Assembly (NCBI GenBank): GCA_036867785.1
Contig: CP145415.1
Coordinates: forward strand, 496,001 to 560,000
DNA: 64,000 bases
Direction: 5' to 3'
DNA from: Plasmodiophora brassicae
Lineage: Eukaryota > Endomyxa: Phytomyxea > Phytomyxea > Plasmodiophorida
Below are positions 30,311 to 41,739 of this stretch, piece after piece; within the stretch, counting starts at the first letter, position 1, and each line of letters opens with the position of its first letter. A model generated the notes under the pieces. That model did not search any database. It had not been told where the DNA came from and was given only the letters and a program-made list of their open reading frames with translations. Position numbers and translations under genes: made by a program.

Positions 30311-31038
30311 ATGTCCATGGGAAGCCGTTGCCGCAGATCCACGCCCTGCTGCGAACCCTGGAGGAGCTGGGGTCCGCCGCATGCGAACCGATTCCACTCC
30401 TGGGCATCAACTAACGTCCTCTCGCGAAGGTTCGCAGCCTGGTACCTGTTCAACTTCCTGTTCACGATATGCGGTCCCGATGTCGCCTCGATAACATCGT
30501 CGAACCTCCTCGCCGTACGACGGCCCCGTTTCCCTTGTGTGGCATGGCTTGTCATGGTTGCTCGTCGTAGGCCCGGTCGCCGTATCCGGCCTGGCCGCCG
30601 AGCATGGTCATCGACACGCTGACGTACTACGGCGTCTATTTCTCGCCCTGGACGCTGACGCGGCCGAAGTGGATGATCCGCATCTCGTAGCAGAGTACTG
30701 GCCCGTTATCGCTTCACCGGGAATGTGACGCGCGCCTGCATTGCAGGTACTTCAACATGGTCGTGCAGGCGCCGTTCTATGCGTACGCCTGCTGGGTCAT
30801 GCTCAGAGGTCAACGGGAGAAGCCACGAACGCCCTTCACGGTCAACGCCATTGTGACCCTCGGATGCACGCTCCTCGAGCTCGTCCTGCAGTTGCAGGCG
30901 CATCCGAACGTCATCATCGTCATGGCGAACCTGCCGTGGATCATTGTCCCGCTTCTCATCATCTTTCGGGCGATCACCGACCCCCTCATCAACGACGTCG
31001 AATCACAGCGTCTCGACAAAGCCCACAAGATCAACTAA
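30311..31038 (+). CDS. EXPERA-domain membrane protein, TMEM97 (sigma-2 receptor)-like
   Basis: Four-helix ER membrane protein family that binds sterols and related ligands. Exons 30311-30481, 30571-30686 and 30747-31038 are supported. The spliced order AWYLFNFLFT, YYGVYFSPW, FNMVVQAPFYAYACW, FTVNAIVTLGCTL and LPWIIVPLLIIFRA matches TMEM97, including the glutamine-proline helix start. The 5' end is uncertain: the residues encoded before AAWYLF have no family character, so another start or upstream exon is likely. The last exon ends in a basic KAHKIN tail. Confidence 0.7.
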
Positions 31039-31260
31039 AGACAACAGCTTCGACGCGATGACCGTGTCCCACATGGGTTGCACGGGGTATGAAGCAGATT
31101 GTTGTACAAGACGTATGGAAGGCGTTGTCGCTGCCATGCCCATGCTGTCATGGACGACTGCATCGGGAATGCGTTGACCAATGCCACAACGCCCAGACAC
31201 GGTGATCCATCGTCTCCATATTGTTCCTGACCCCGTACATCGGCAGATAGGTCAGCCTGG

Positions 31261-32579
31261 TTAGATGTACGTCGACCCAGATGATGCGAACGCGGACGTC
31301 CCAGGGGCGCTGCCAAATTCGACCGTGCATGCGCCATCGTCTGCCACGACAACCCGAGACACGATTTTCATCGGGTCGCTGCTGACACGGGACCAGACGG
31401 GCTTGGTGTCGTCGCCAACAGCAAACCATCCGAACCTCTTTGCGAGGCGCACCAGTTCGGGACAGCCGGCGTGGTTCACAGGAACGGTGATCCCTTCGGA
31501 CCAGGTTCGTATAGAGAATGTCCCGCGACCTAGCCTGTGACGTCGCAGCGCTTCCGTGATCCAGCCAATCTGCACTGGCAGGAACGACCCGGCAAACTCG
31601 ACCACGAATGACTGCCCGAGTAGCCTCGCCCTGTCACCTCCAATTTCTTTCGTCGATACCGTAACCTAGACCGTCATATCAGCAACTAACCCGCCCCTCC
31701 TCAACCCTGTCTGGTAGCAGGACCTGATTGAACGTCGGGCAATGACACTGCATGGAGCTGTTCTTGAACGGGTGTAGGGAAACGAGTTTAGGGACATCAC
31801 CTGGTCAAACATTAAAGGACACGCTTGAAGCGCGCTATAGTACGAACACCGATACCTATGTACTTCCGGTTGATGAGAATATCGAACAGCCCATGGATGT
31901 CGGAGCGTCCTCGGATCACAAGGCACGACTGCGGCGTACCATCGCATCGAAAGTCCACATCGGCGTCATCATCTTCGTCGCGCGCGTGCAGTGGCATTGT
32001 GAAATCCACAGCAGCATTACGAAGAGCGGCACGAAATTCAACATTCGACCGTGTCACTATCGCTACGCCCGGGGCCACGAACAGGACAGCGAACCTTGTC
32101 GCACACAGGTAGAAGTGGTCACAGGCGCCTTCGCGGAACAAGTAATACAGTGAGTGGAATGCAATCTCCCATTGGATGCGCCTGGATTCTTGCGACGCTT
32201 CCTTCATTATCATGTCAGACGTCATTGGGGACGACGGATGTACCCACGAGTAGAGCGCCGAATGGAACAGGACATCGTCGTCGCGGCAAGAACGCTGACT
32301 CTGGTCCAGGAAATGCATCAGCGCTCGGGACGCCGCATCGGCGGACGGCGCCGTCACCCATTCCAGCGATTCGCTGGACGTAATGCGGATCTTGGACCGC
32401 ACCGTGAAATCGAGAACGACGGCCTCGACGGGGACGCTGTTCTCATCGGCGGCGACCGGGCGCGCCCCTGGCACATGAACGGACAGCGTCCGCGACAGCG
32501 ACCGCGATATCGGATCCAGTCCGGCACGACGCGCGGACTGGTCCCCGGCCCTGATCGCGCCGAGCGTCCCGCTCAACAT
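31261..32579 (-). CDS. DONSON: DONSON-like replication fork protein
   Basis: DONSON helps load GINS/CDC45 and stabilises replication forks. Exons 32579-31856, 31800-31724 and 31611-31261 are in phase (383 residues from the first ATG). The protein matches the family core: DHFYLCATRFAVLFVAPG, EFRAALRNAAVDFTMPL, SCLVIRGRSDIHGLFDILIN, VPKLVSLHPFKNSSMQ and, after the last splice, FVVEFAGSFLPVQIG. The long N-terminal half of animal DONSON is not visible, and the next gene upstream begins within 250 nt. The N-terminus is therefore either short here or in exons I could not resolve. Confidence 0.82.
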
Positions 32580-32696
32580 TGCGTCCGGCAGCCCAACCCT
32601 GACCCGGAACCGCCCAAATTGCAAATGACAGAAGACTGCTCTGCAGACTCAACCCGGATCTGCTGTTGGGGCCGTCGCCGGCGACGTCGCCGCCAC

Positions 32697-32752
32697 CCCA
32701 AAAAAGAACAGATCTCCCCCAAAAAGAGCAGACTCCCCAAAAAAGAGCAGAC
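32697..32752. repeat. three short tandem repeats of about 19 bp
   Basis: Three copies of a CCCCAAAAAAGAGCAGA-like unit lie between the DONSON and WD40 genes. The A-runs are unusual in this GC-rich DNA. The segment may be part of the DONSON 5' region. Confidence 0.75.
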
Positions 32753-32807
32753 GCCATGCTGGCCATTGCATCATTCGATCTGGTTGGACCCACACGGGTG
32801 CTGTGTA

Positions 32808-33895
32808 TCAGATGTCGATGATCTGGAGGAACCCGTCTATGGAAGCGCAGAGGATGGTCCGGCTCGTGCTCCAGGCGATCTTCAGGATGCCGTGGTTGTG
32901 GACGCGAAGCTTGCGCAGCAGGCGGCCGGACGCGATGCGGAACACCGATATGCAGTTGTCGAACGTCCCCGTGGCGACCATGGTGTTGTCTGGAGACACC
33001 TCGATGGTGCGTACCCAACCGCTGCTCTTCAGGTCCCGCTCCAGCATTCCGGTCGCCAGGTTCCAGACCTGAGGACACCCCGGTCAGCATTGCCAGGTGC
33101 CTGTGGAAGACGCTGCCAACCTTGATCGTTTGATCTTTCGAGCATGTGATCGCAACATGCGGCGTTGTTAGTGCTGTGACAATGTCGAGAATGAAGTCCC
33201 GATGCGTATGGATCGTGTGCTTGACCTTGGTCGCATTGGCGGTGAGTTGCCAGATGTGCACCTACACATTACGACCGACATCAGGCAGAGCCCGTTTCGC
33301 TGCTGGGTGCATAACGTCTAGTACTTTCTTGTCCAGGCCGCCAGTGATGACGGTGTGCCCATGATTCGCGAACGCAACCGCTTTTACCCAACCTTGGTGG
33401 GCGGTCAGGACGTGGGTGCAACGGCCTGTTCGTGGCTCCCAAATCCGAACCGTGGAGTCCATGCTTGCTGTGGCGAGGCGTTGTCCGTTGGACGTCAGGG
33501 CCCCATGCAGAATTGCGTCTTGATGGCCTTTCAGCACCTGCTCGCACTCGGCAGTCCTAACGTTCCACACCCTGTTCGGTGGCCAGCAGCTGTGAGCCTG
33601 GAGAGGTTCGAAGGCGATGGCACACGCCTCGTTGTTACCTGACGGTTCCGTCGAATGACGCTGAGTAAACATGGGTGTCGTATTCGGAGAACGTAATCCA
33701 GGTTATGCACGAGTCGTGGCCGACGAATTGCCCACGACAGTTGCCGTTGCGGATGTCCCAGATTCGGCACAAGCCGTCACTGCCGCCCGTTACGACAAAG
33801 TCTGGGCATAGATGAGCAACCGCCACCGCCTTAATCCCACCATCATGCGCTGCGATTCGAGCCGGCAGCACCAAGATGTCCAATGACGTCAGCAT
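32808..33895 (-). CDS. WD40-repeat protein
   Basis: Exons 33895-33639, 33571-33325, 33261-33121 and 33068-32808 give 301 residues, essentially one seven-bladed propeller with no extra domain. Blades are visible as VTGGSDGLCRIWDIR, YSASFDGTVRVWNVR, TASMDSTVRIWEPR, ITGGLDKKVHIWQL, CSKDQTIKVWNL and later degenerate repeats ending FLQIIDI. Several blades are only completed by splicing. Such proteins are scaffolds; the specific complex cannot be told from the sequence. Confidence 0.85.
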
Positions 33896-33915
33896 GTCAT
33901 CTGTCACCGTCGCGA

Positions 33916-35212
33916 TTAGACGCAGAGAAATGGGTCGGCGCGGTCTCTACGCCTACCGAGAAGTGACGCCTTCCGGATAATTTGTCGGGCGTGCTGCCAG
34001 AAGGCACCCTGGGCGATGCCGGAGAACGACAGCGGAAAGAGGTTCTCCTTGACGAATGACGGATCGACCTGGCAGAACATCTGCTCGAACAGCGGGAACC
34101 CGAGCCGCACCAACTGGGACGACATCATCGTGGTCGCTGCCATTGCGCTCGAGTAGACTCTGTGTGCCAGTGTCATTCTAGGTGGAACGCCTGTACCTGT
34201 GATCATCCCTACCTTGGCTGTTCCATGAGCTCCGAGACAGCAAGGGATACCACATGACATTGGGTCGCGAGAACGTACAGATCCAGGATTTGGGACGCGC
34301 CTTTCATGCAAATTTCATACTGTTCCAGCCAGTCCACCATGGAACCTAGGGAGGGCACCAGGGCATCTGCTGCTGCTCCTGCTGCTTCACCCTCAGTCGC
34401 CGCGTCTGCGTTCCCTCCTTCGTTGCTAGGCGGCCCGTTCTTGCTTTCAAAGTCTCGTGGTGGTGGCGCAATGGTCGGTGCTCGCAGCGATACGATCGGG
34501 TCCGTCACCTCCATTCCTTCGGCTAGAACCTGACGTAAAGGTCAGGGGGCAAATCGAGACGCTGAGCGCATTGAGCACCGACTTCCTGCTCGTCGCTGAG
34601 AGCGGGATCGAAGTAAAGCGTAATCGTTTCAGGTGGGCCGTCCGGGTCCTGCAGCAGGTCTTGGATTGCCTTTTCAACCTCCTCCGCGCCTTCCCGTTTG
34701 CGGATATCGACAGACCGAACTTTCCTGTGTGGCACAATGATCAAGGGCGATCGGGCAACCCACTAAAACTGGGCTTACCTGCGCTTTTCGATGAAGGTCT
34801 CCTGCGCTGCGAACGCTGGTTTCAGTTGCCTGGTGATCTGCATGTGGAGTTTGGCGCTGGCTCCCAGAATCTTCCGGCCCAGCTTGGCTTCCTCGCTGAG
34901 CGACAGCTTGAGGACGGCCTGCTGTGCGCCTTGTGCTCCCCGTCGAATGCCTTCCGCGAACGCCTTCAAGTCATCTTCGAGGGCGTCGACCTTCGCTGAC
35001 AACGGGTTGTCGGGCTTGCGCGTCTTCAGCATCGTCTGCCATCGTTTATCGTCGCCGTCCGGGATCCGCCGAAAGAAATGCTGCAGGAAACTCGACCCGG
35101 TCACATCCTCCAGCAATCGCAGCGAGGCCAGCGGCCCGATCAGCGACCGCGGCACGCCCGCATTCTCGGCCGCGCGCTGCCGCCTCAACAAGATTCGACG
35201 ACGCAGCGCCAT
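33916..35212 (-). CDS. helical protein of unknown function
   Basis: Four exons (35212-34779, 34724-34530, 34443-34213, 34159-33916) join to 367 residues. The N-terminus is basic, followed by long amphipathic helices (KVDALEDDLKAFAEGIRRG and others), an acidic turn (DPALSDEQEVGAQ), a Gly/Ala-rich linker and a C-terminal helical block containing MVDWLEQYEICMKGASQIL. No transmembrane segment or catalytic motif is seen. The family is not recognised. The phases of all introns agree, which supports one gene. Confidence 0.6.
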
Positions 35213-35749
35213 CGCCCTGATATCTCATCCTCGGACCGACCAGGGTACCGCCCTGCTTTGCGACACGACCGCGCGTGCCCGTTCGAACTGGGCTTTGGCA
35301 GACGAGTCGAGGAATGATCAAACTCGTAAATAGAGGGAGCAGGCAAGCAAACCCGGAGGCGAATCGGGGGAACCATGTATGCCAACAATGTAGGATCGCT
35401 TTCCAGCACTGGTGGATCATCGCGATGAAGAGAGTATCGCTTACGCGCGGACACATATCGAGAAGCACAAGTGCACTCCTGCTGTTCTAGTAAATGCAGA
35501 TCATACCTCTGGCAGCACTTGCCGAGAAAACTTCTTCAACGAAGTTCAGTAGGTCGGCATGAGGGTACACCTGGGCCGTTTTAGCACCACCGCAGCGCCT
35601 GAATTAGAGCAGCGCCACAATCATAACTTGGACCAACTGCGCGAGGCCAACGCGCCGGACGCGTCGTCGTCGTTGCGCGCAGAACTCTGTCTGGGCGGCA
35701 GTACCTATACGTTGGTCGAGGTCCGGCGCGCGCCCATCGGCAACCGACC
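35213..35749. other. intergenic region
   Basis: About 540 nt between divergent genes. No repeat, RNA gene or convincing coding stretch is seen. It presumably contains both promoters. Confidence 0.45.
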
Positions 35750-37083
35750 ATGTCGCGCTATCATCTGTGCATCTTGCCACTTGTGATCATGCTCCTCGCA
35801 TCAGCCGTGAGTTCGCAAGTGGGTCTGACGTCGTTTGGCAGCGCGTTAACAGGAATTGCAGGCGCTTGCGATGAGGAACGACACGTCAGAGCCTGGTCGG
35901 ACCCTAGGCAAATGTCGAAAGGAGGACTTCGAGGAACTCGGCGTGATAGGGTGCGGAATGAGCGGCGTTGTGTTCTTGACACGGCATCCTGCAACGCAGA
36001 GGTTGTTCGCAATGAAACGGGTTTGCTGGGTTCGATGCCTCTGCGTTGGCTATGCCTGATATCCACCGGCTTACAGATCCCGAAAGCGCTCATTCAGCAG
36101 AACGGCTCAATATCCGATGAGTTGCGACTGCTGAAGTCGCTGCGAGGCATCCCGCTTGTCGTTCAGTTCTACTGCTCCATGGATGACTCCAACTACCAAT
36201 ATCTGGTTGTGGAATTCTGTCAAGGCGGGGAGCTCTTCGAGGTCTGATCGCTTCTTTCCCAGTGCTGGCAACGGAACGCTGACGTGCCGCAACAGCTGAT
36301 TGTTAGGAAAGGTCGTTTTCCAGAACGGCATGCCAAGTTCTATGCCGCAAGTATTGTCCTCGCACTGGAACAGTTGCACGAGCGAGGGATCGTCTACCGT
36401 GATCTAAAGTCGCAGAATGTTCTCCTGACCGGGACGGGGCACGTCCGCTTGACAGATGTCGGCCTGAGCAAGGAACTCGCGGTGGGTGAGCGTACCAGTT
36501 CGTTGGTTGGTACGCCGGAGTACCTGGCCCCTGAGGTATGTTGGGCGTTGCCGATGCCGTCCATACGTCTCCAATCATGTTTGCTGACCGTTTCGTCACA
36601 GATGTTCAATTGTCCCGACTACGCCCATCCGGTCGACTGGTGGGCGCTTGGCGTTGTCATCTACGAAATGCTGTTCGCGAAGCGTCCCTACGAATTTCAG
36701 GATGGCGACGGTCCCGCTCGCTGGGAGCAAGTCATCAATCGGAGGGTTCACGTCGGTGCGGACGTCTCACTCAGTGCTCAGCGCATCATTCGGGACCTTC
36801 TTCATGCGACACCCGAATTCCGCCTGGGTCGGTATCCCATCAAACGAGCCAATGGCCTCATGTTATTTACGGGCGCGATGCGACAGGCTTTAGAGGAGCA
36901 CACGAAGTCAAGCGCCACGAATGGTTCGCCGATGTTGACTGGGACGCTCTGGCAGAAGGGGAATTACCTCCGCCATTCGTTCCGCCTGTTAGCGATCCCC
37001 TTGATCGGTCATGCTTCGATATCGATTGGGTTCGGCGGAACCTCGACGATGCACACAATGAATCGCTGTTCAAAGATTTCTGA
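35750..37083 (+). CDS. AGC-type protein kinase with hydrophobic N-terminus, copy 1
   Basis: Exons 35750-35806, 35853-36020, 36077-36241, 36296-36535, 36602-36827 and 36887-37083 give 350 residues. Exon 1 encodes a signal-peptide-like segment (MSRYHLCILPLVIMLLASA). The kinase domain follows: [43 protein letters not shown] (HRD as YRD), [10 protein letters not shown] (DFG as DVG), [25 protein letters not shown]. It ends with the AGC C-lobe mark [20 protein letters not shown] and a terminal FKDF, like the PKA hydrophobic motif FxxF. First of three tandem paralogues with identical exon structure. Confidence 0.9.
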
Positions 37084-38153
37084 CTGCAACTGTTCTGTTT
37101 GCAACTCTCTATGCATAGTACCCGACATTACCGGACCAGTGAAGCATACACCGTTGGGAATGAGCGTGTAGACCCCTGGGAAGGTGTGCCGGGCTGTTGG
37201 AAATGTTTGGCTTTGACACGATGGACTGCAAGATGAGTGTGGACTACAACAGGTCCAGCACTTTAGTTATGATGGTAATTAATGGGACAATGGCTTGCCA
37301 AGATGCAGTAAAGGGAGCGCCGTCGCCCATGGAAAAGGCGATATGAGCGGCTGAGAAAGGAAGGGACGCAGCAGCCATCGTTGTCCAGTGATTAGACCCG
37401 ACGATATGGTAGCTTCGGCGCCGTCGTGGCTTTCGAATGTACTGCCATCGACAAGGTTTTCAGGAAGCGCGATATAATCAGAACGCGTGTCGATAACACG
37501 CGCGGGCCCGCGCCACAGTAGAGACCTCCATTCATTCCATGTTTCGAGACCGTAGGTTCAGCAACAGAATGTAATTAGCATCTGGGGTCTTCTCAGTAGG
37601 CCTGTTTCAGTGAATATGATCCTGCGCGAGTGTGTACATTGCTACACAGTTTACTGTTTCCTACGTGAGCCAGTTTATCTGCGCGTGTTGCAACTTCGTC
37701 GTACACGCGTCAGGGTCGCGTCGGGCACCGTCATCCGCGTATCCGATACCTTGTACGTAATTGTGCTCTGACGACGTGGAGCAATGCTGGGCAAATGGGC
37801 ACCTTCTCGGTAGCCCTGGCGACGTGTCACACCTGGATTCCCGGCATTCATCAATCCCAATCCAGGGGCCCTGGTATTAGCAGTCCTGCCGAGCTGGGTC
37901 TGTCCGACGGTCCGTGGTCTGTCCGTACGTGGCGAGTGGCGACCGCAGGCCATTGCTCCCCGTAGACCAGCGATCCAGAAATAACATCCTGCCACTGTGG
38001 CCGCCAGCGCCGTCGTCCTGGTCGGATCACGCCGGCGGAGTCAGAACTCAGAACCCAAACGCCTTGTCGACGCCGATTGTCGTGGTTAGCGGAGCTCGGT
38101 CTGGACAGTGTTCGACAACCAGGGGCAGACGAGATCGGAGCAGCCGGCCCAGC
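37084..38153. other. intergenic region including duplicated upstream DNA
   Basis: About 1.07 kb. The first 600 nt are low in GC and without genes. From about 37890 the sequence resembles the DNA upstream of kinase copy 3 (39800-40050), for example the shared CCACTGTGGCCGCC and GCCGGCGGAGTCAGA stretches. Promoters were therefore duplicated together with the genes. Open frames here are not convincing. Confidence 0.6.
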
Positions 38154-39495
38154 ATGCCGTCCCACCGCCAGTGCATCGTGCTTCGTGCGATCGTGTTCGT
38201 CGCCATTGCTGTGAGTCCAAATCGTTATGACGTCGTTGGGCCCCTTTCTGATCGTCCCCGGCAGTCTCTTGCCAGGAGCCGCCCCGAGCCTGCGTCTGGG
38301 TTCACGCAACCCGTTCAAGATGAATGTCAAAAGGAGGACTTCGAGGAGCTTGGCGTGATCGGGGTCGGGACGACCTGCGTTGTGTTCTTGGCGCGACGCC
38401 ATTCAACGGGGAAGTTGGTCGCAGTGAAACGAGTTTGTTTGGGTCGATGCCCCTGCGTTGCGTTACATCTGAAACCCGCCGGCTTGCAGGTCCCGAAAGC
38501 GACCATTCAGCAGAGCCCGTCGCTACCCCGTGAGTTGCCATTGCTGAAGTCGCTGCGAGGCATCCCTTTTGTCGTTCATTTCCACTGCTCCATCGATGAC
38601 GCCCAATACCTGTATCTGGTCATGGAGTTCTGTCAAGGCGGAGAGCTGTTCGAGGTCTGATCGCTTATTTACCAGTGCTGGCAACGGAAAGGTAATATGT
38701 CGCAACAGGTGATTGCTAACAAAGGCCGTCTAGAAGAACCTGCGGCCAAGTTCTATGCCGCAAGTATTGTCCTAGCACTGGAACAGATGCACGAGCGAGG
38801 GATCATCTACCGGGACCTAAAGCCGCAGAATATTCTCCTGACCGGGACGGGGCACGTCCGCCTGGCAGATGTCGGCCTGAGCAAGGAACTCGCCATGGGT
38901 CAGCGCACCAATTCGTTTGTTGGTACGCCGGAGTATCTGGCCCCTGAGGTATGCGGAGCGTTGCCGATGACGTCTTCGATCATGATTGCTGACGTTTCGT
39001 CACAGATGCTGAGCAATCGTCCCGACTACGCTCATCCGGTGGATTGGTGGGCGCTTGGCGCTGTCATCTACGAAATGCTGTTCGGAAAGCGTGCCTTTGA
39101 ATATCAGGATCAGGACGGTCCCACTCAATGGGAGCAAGTCATCAATCGGGGGGTTCGCATCGGTAAGGACGTACACGTCTCAATTGACGCTCGGCGCATC
39201 GTTCGGGGACTTCTTCACCCGACACCCGGCCTCCGCCTGGGTCAGTATCCCGCCGACGAGCCAGTGGCCTCACGTTATTTACGGGCGCAATGCGACAGGG
39301 TTTAGAGGAGCACACGAAGTCAAGCGCCACGCATGGTTCGCCGATGTCGACTGGGACGCTCTGGCAGACGGGGAATTACCTCCGCCATTCCTGCCGCCCG
39401 TTAGCGATCCCCTTGATCGGTCGTGCTTCGATTTCGGTTGGATTCGGGAGAACCTCGACGACGCCGACAATGAACCATTGTTCAAGGATTTCTGA
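38154..39495 (+). CDS. AGC-type protein kinase with hydrophobic N-terminus, copy 2
   Basis: Exons 38154-38210, 38265-38432, 38490-38654, 38709-38948, 39006-39240 and 39299-39495 give 353 residues. The first exon has the same length as in copy 1 and encodes [13 protein letters not shown]. Motifs: [98 protein letters not shown] and C-terminal FKDF. Intron 1 (54 nt) has no stop and is a multiple of three, so retention would keep the frame and lengthen the N-terminus. Confidence 0.9.
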
Positions 39496-39604
39496 CCGCA
39501 GACCTGTCGTTTCTATACAACCCTCTGCGCATTGTGACACGCCGCGACAGTATCGACCTATGTCGATCGCCTGGATTCCCGGAAGTCGCCTTCGTAGAAC
39601 GCCT

Positions 39605-39712
39605 GGGTTCCCGTAAGCGACCTTCATGGGTCGGCTGGATTCCCGTAAGCGACCTTCATGGGTCGGCTGGATTCCCGTAAGCGACCTTCATGGGTCGGCT
39701 GGGTTCCCCGAC
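39605..39712. repeat. 32-bp tandem repeat
   Basis: Three near-perfect copies with a 32-bp period; GTAAGCGACCTTCATGGG recurs at 39614, 39646 and 39678. It sits between kinase copies 2 and 3 and may mark the duplication junction or a recombination site. Confidence 0.92.
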
Positions 39713-39774
39713 GCGGTCGAGCGCCGTCCAGGCGTTCCTGGGAACGGTTCAGTCCTGTTGCGCTGCACCCGTCC

Positions 39775-39840
39775 CGTCCGTGGCCTGTCCGTCCGGCGTC
39801 CGTGGCCTGTCTGTCCGGCGTCCGTGGCCCGTCTGTCCGT
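39775..39840. repeat. 22-bp tandem repeat
   Basis: About three copies of a GTCCGTGGCCTGTCTGTCCG-like unit, 22 bp apart. It follows the 32-bp repeat directly and leads into the duplicated upstream DNA of kinase copy 3. Confidence 0.88.
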
Positions 39841-40050
39841 ACGTGGAGAGTGGAGACCCCCCCGGGGCAATGTTCCCCAGCGGACCCCGGTCCAGAAATA
39901 TACTTCCGGCCACTGTGGCCGCCGTCTTGGTCGGACCAAGCCGGCGGAGTCAGAGCGCAGACCCTTGTCGACGTCGATTGTCGCGGTTGGAGGAGCTCCG
40001 ATTGGACGCCAGTGGCCGTGATCAGCCGAGGTCAGGTCGATCAGCTCAGC

Positions 40051-41434
40051 ATGCCGCCCCGCGGTCAGTACATCGTGCTCCGTGCGATCCTGTTCGCCGC
40101 CCTTGCTGTGAGTCCAAAGCGTGCTGACGTCGTTGGGCCGCTTGCTGATCGTCCCCGGCAGTGTCTTGTCAGGAGCCGCTTCCCGCGCCCTGCGCCTGGG
40201 TCCGCGTCACGTTCGGGCCTAGGCGAATGCCGCAAGGAGGACTTTATGGAAATCGGAGTGATAGGGACCGGAGAGACCGGCGTTGTGTTCTTGGCCCGGC
40301 ACCCTGCCACGCAGGAGGTGTTCGCGGTCAAACGTGTCGGATGGTTCGGATGTTGCTGCTAGTTGATCGTACCTCTAAACCTGCCGCTGCCTGACAGATT
40401 CCAAGGTCGCTGATGCAGCCGTCCAACTCGGTAGCCAATGAGCCGCGGCTGCTGGAGTCGCTACAGGGCGTCCCGTTTGTCGTCAAGCTCTTCTGCACCA
40501 TGTCCGACTCCGACAACGTATACCTGGTCATGGAGTTCTGTCAAGGCGGCGAAATGTTCGAGGTAATTGCCCGGTTAATGTCCCAGCGCTGGGCAACGAA
40601 ACGCTAACACGTCGAGCAGCGGGTTGTTAAATACGATGGGTTGCGGGAACAGGACGCCAAGTACTACGCTGCAAGCATCGTTCTGGCCCTGGAGCAGATG
40701 CACGAGCGAGGCATCGTCTATCGAGACCTGAAGCTGCAGAATGTCCTCCTGACCGCCACCGGGCACATTCGATTGGCGGACGTCGGCCTCGGCAAGGAAG
40801 TCGCTGCCGGTGGGCGAGCGGGCTCGTTTGTTGGTACCGCGGACTACATGGCACCCGAGGTATGCACCTTGAACTGAACGTTTGCCATGCCGTGCCCGCT
40901 CTTCAGTGCCCATGACGCGCGTGACAGATGTTCAACGTACTGAAGGGCAAGGATTACGTCGCTCATCCGGTCGACTGGTGGGCCCTTGGCGTTGTCATTC
41001 ACGAGATGCTGTTGGCAGTTTCCCCGTTCCGGTTTCCAAGTGGCACGTTCCCCCATCACTGGGAGGAAATTATCCTCAACCGGGACATTCCTATGGGCCA
41101 GGTCGACGTCTCAGATGCTGCCGAGCGCATCATCCGGGAACTCCTTCACAAGACACCCGAATCCCGATTAGGTAGATATATATGCCAGCAACGGCCCAAT
41201 GCCAGTGACTTTCCTGACTGCAACGCGGCAGGCTTCAACGGAGCCGACGACGTCAAACGCCACGATTGGTTCGCCGGTATTGACTGGAACGCACTGGCGC
41301 AAGGGAGAGTACCTCCGCCAGCACCGCCCGCCGAGCTCCCACCTCTGGTCGGGCCCACCGATCTATCCCGCTTCGACATGGAATGGGTCGAGGGGAACCT
41401 CAACGCTCCTGGACGCCAGTACACTGAGTTCTAG
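40051..41434 (+). CDS. AGC-type protein kinase with hydrophobic N-terminus, copy 3
   Basis: Exons 40051-40107, 40162-40335, 40398-40562, 40620-40859, 40928-41171 and 41232-41434 give 360 residues. Exon 1 encodes YIVLRAILFAALA. Motifs: [63 protein letters not shown] (usual GTPEY changed), [36 protein letters not shown]. It ends YTEF rather than FKDF. It is the most diverged copy, but the intron positions and phases are the same. Confidence 0.9.
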
Positions 41435-41457
41435 TCGCCGGCCGGATCGCGTTCGCC

Positions 41458-41490
41458 AACACACACACAGAGACACACGCACACACATAT
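41458..41490. repeat. CA-rich microsatellite
   Basis: A run of ACACAC with AGAGAC and ATAT variants, upstream of RER1 in the 300-nt gap after kinase copy 3. The gap has no other recognisable element. Confidence 0.9.
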
Positions 41491-41739
41491 AGCTTCGATA
41501 ATCGATACATCGAACGTCGGAGGTTTCAGTGTTCGAAATGCAGAGGGCGTCTGGCTGGCCCGGGACTCCGTTGCGACACGCGACGGATCGCAAGTCTGGC
41601 GAACAAAAACGGCACGGCGCCGACGAGTACCTACGACTGACGCTGAGTGAGGGTCGAGTCCGTGTCAATATATTTTTGGGCGTCGGTCAGCCTCTCGGGG
41701 GAAGCCGTCGATTGTCGATCCAGACGACTACTGGCTCCC

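Noticed and set aside
37675-37995. 106-codon minus-strand ORF and neighbours between kinase copies
   Set aside because: Low-GC intergenic DNA, no motif, and the region is duplicated upstream sequence rather than coding.
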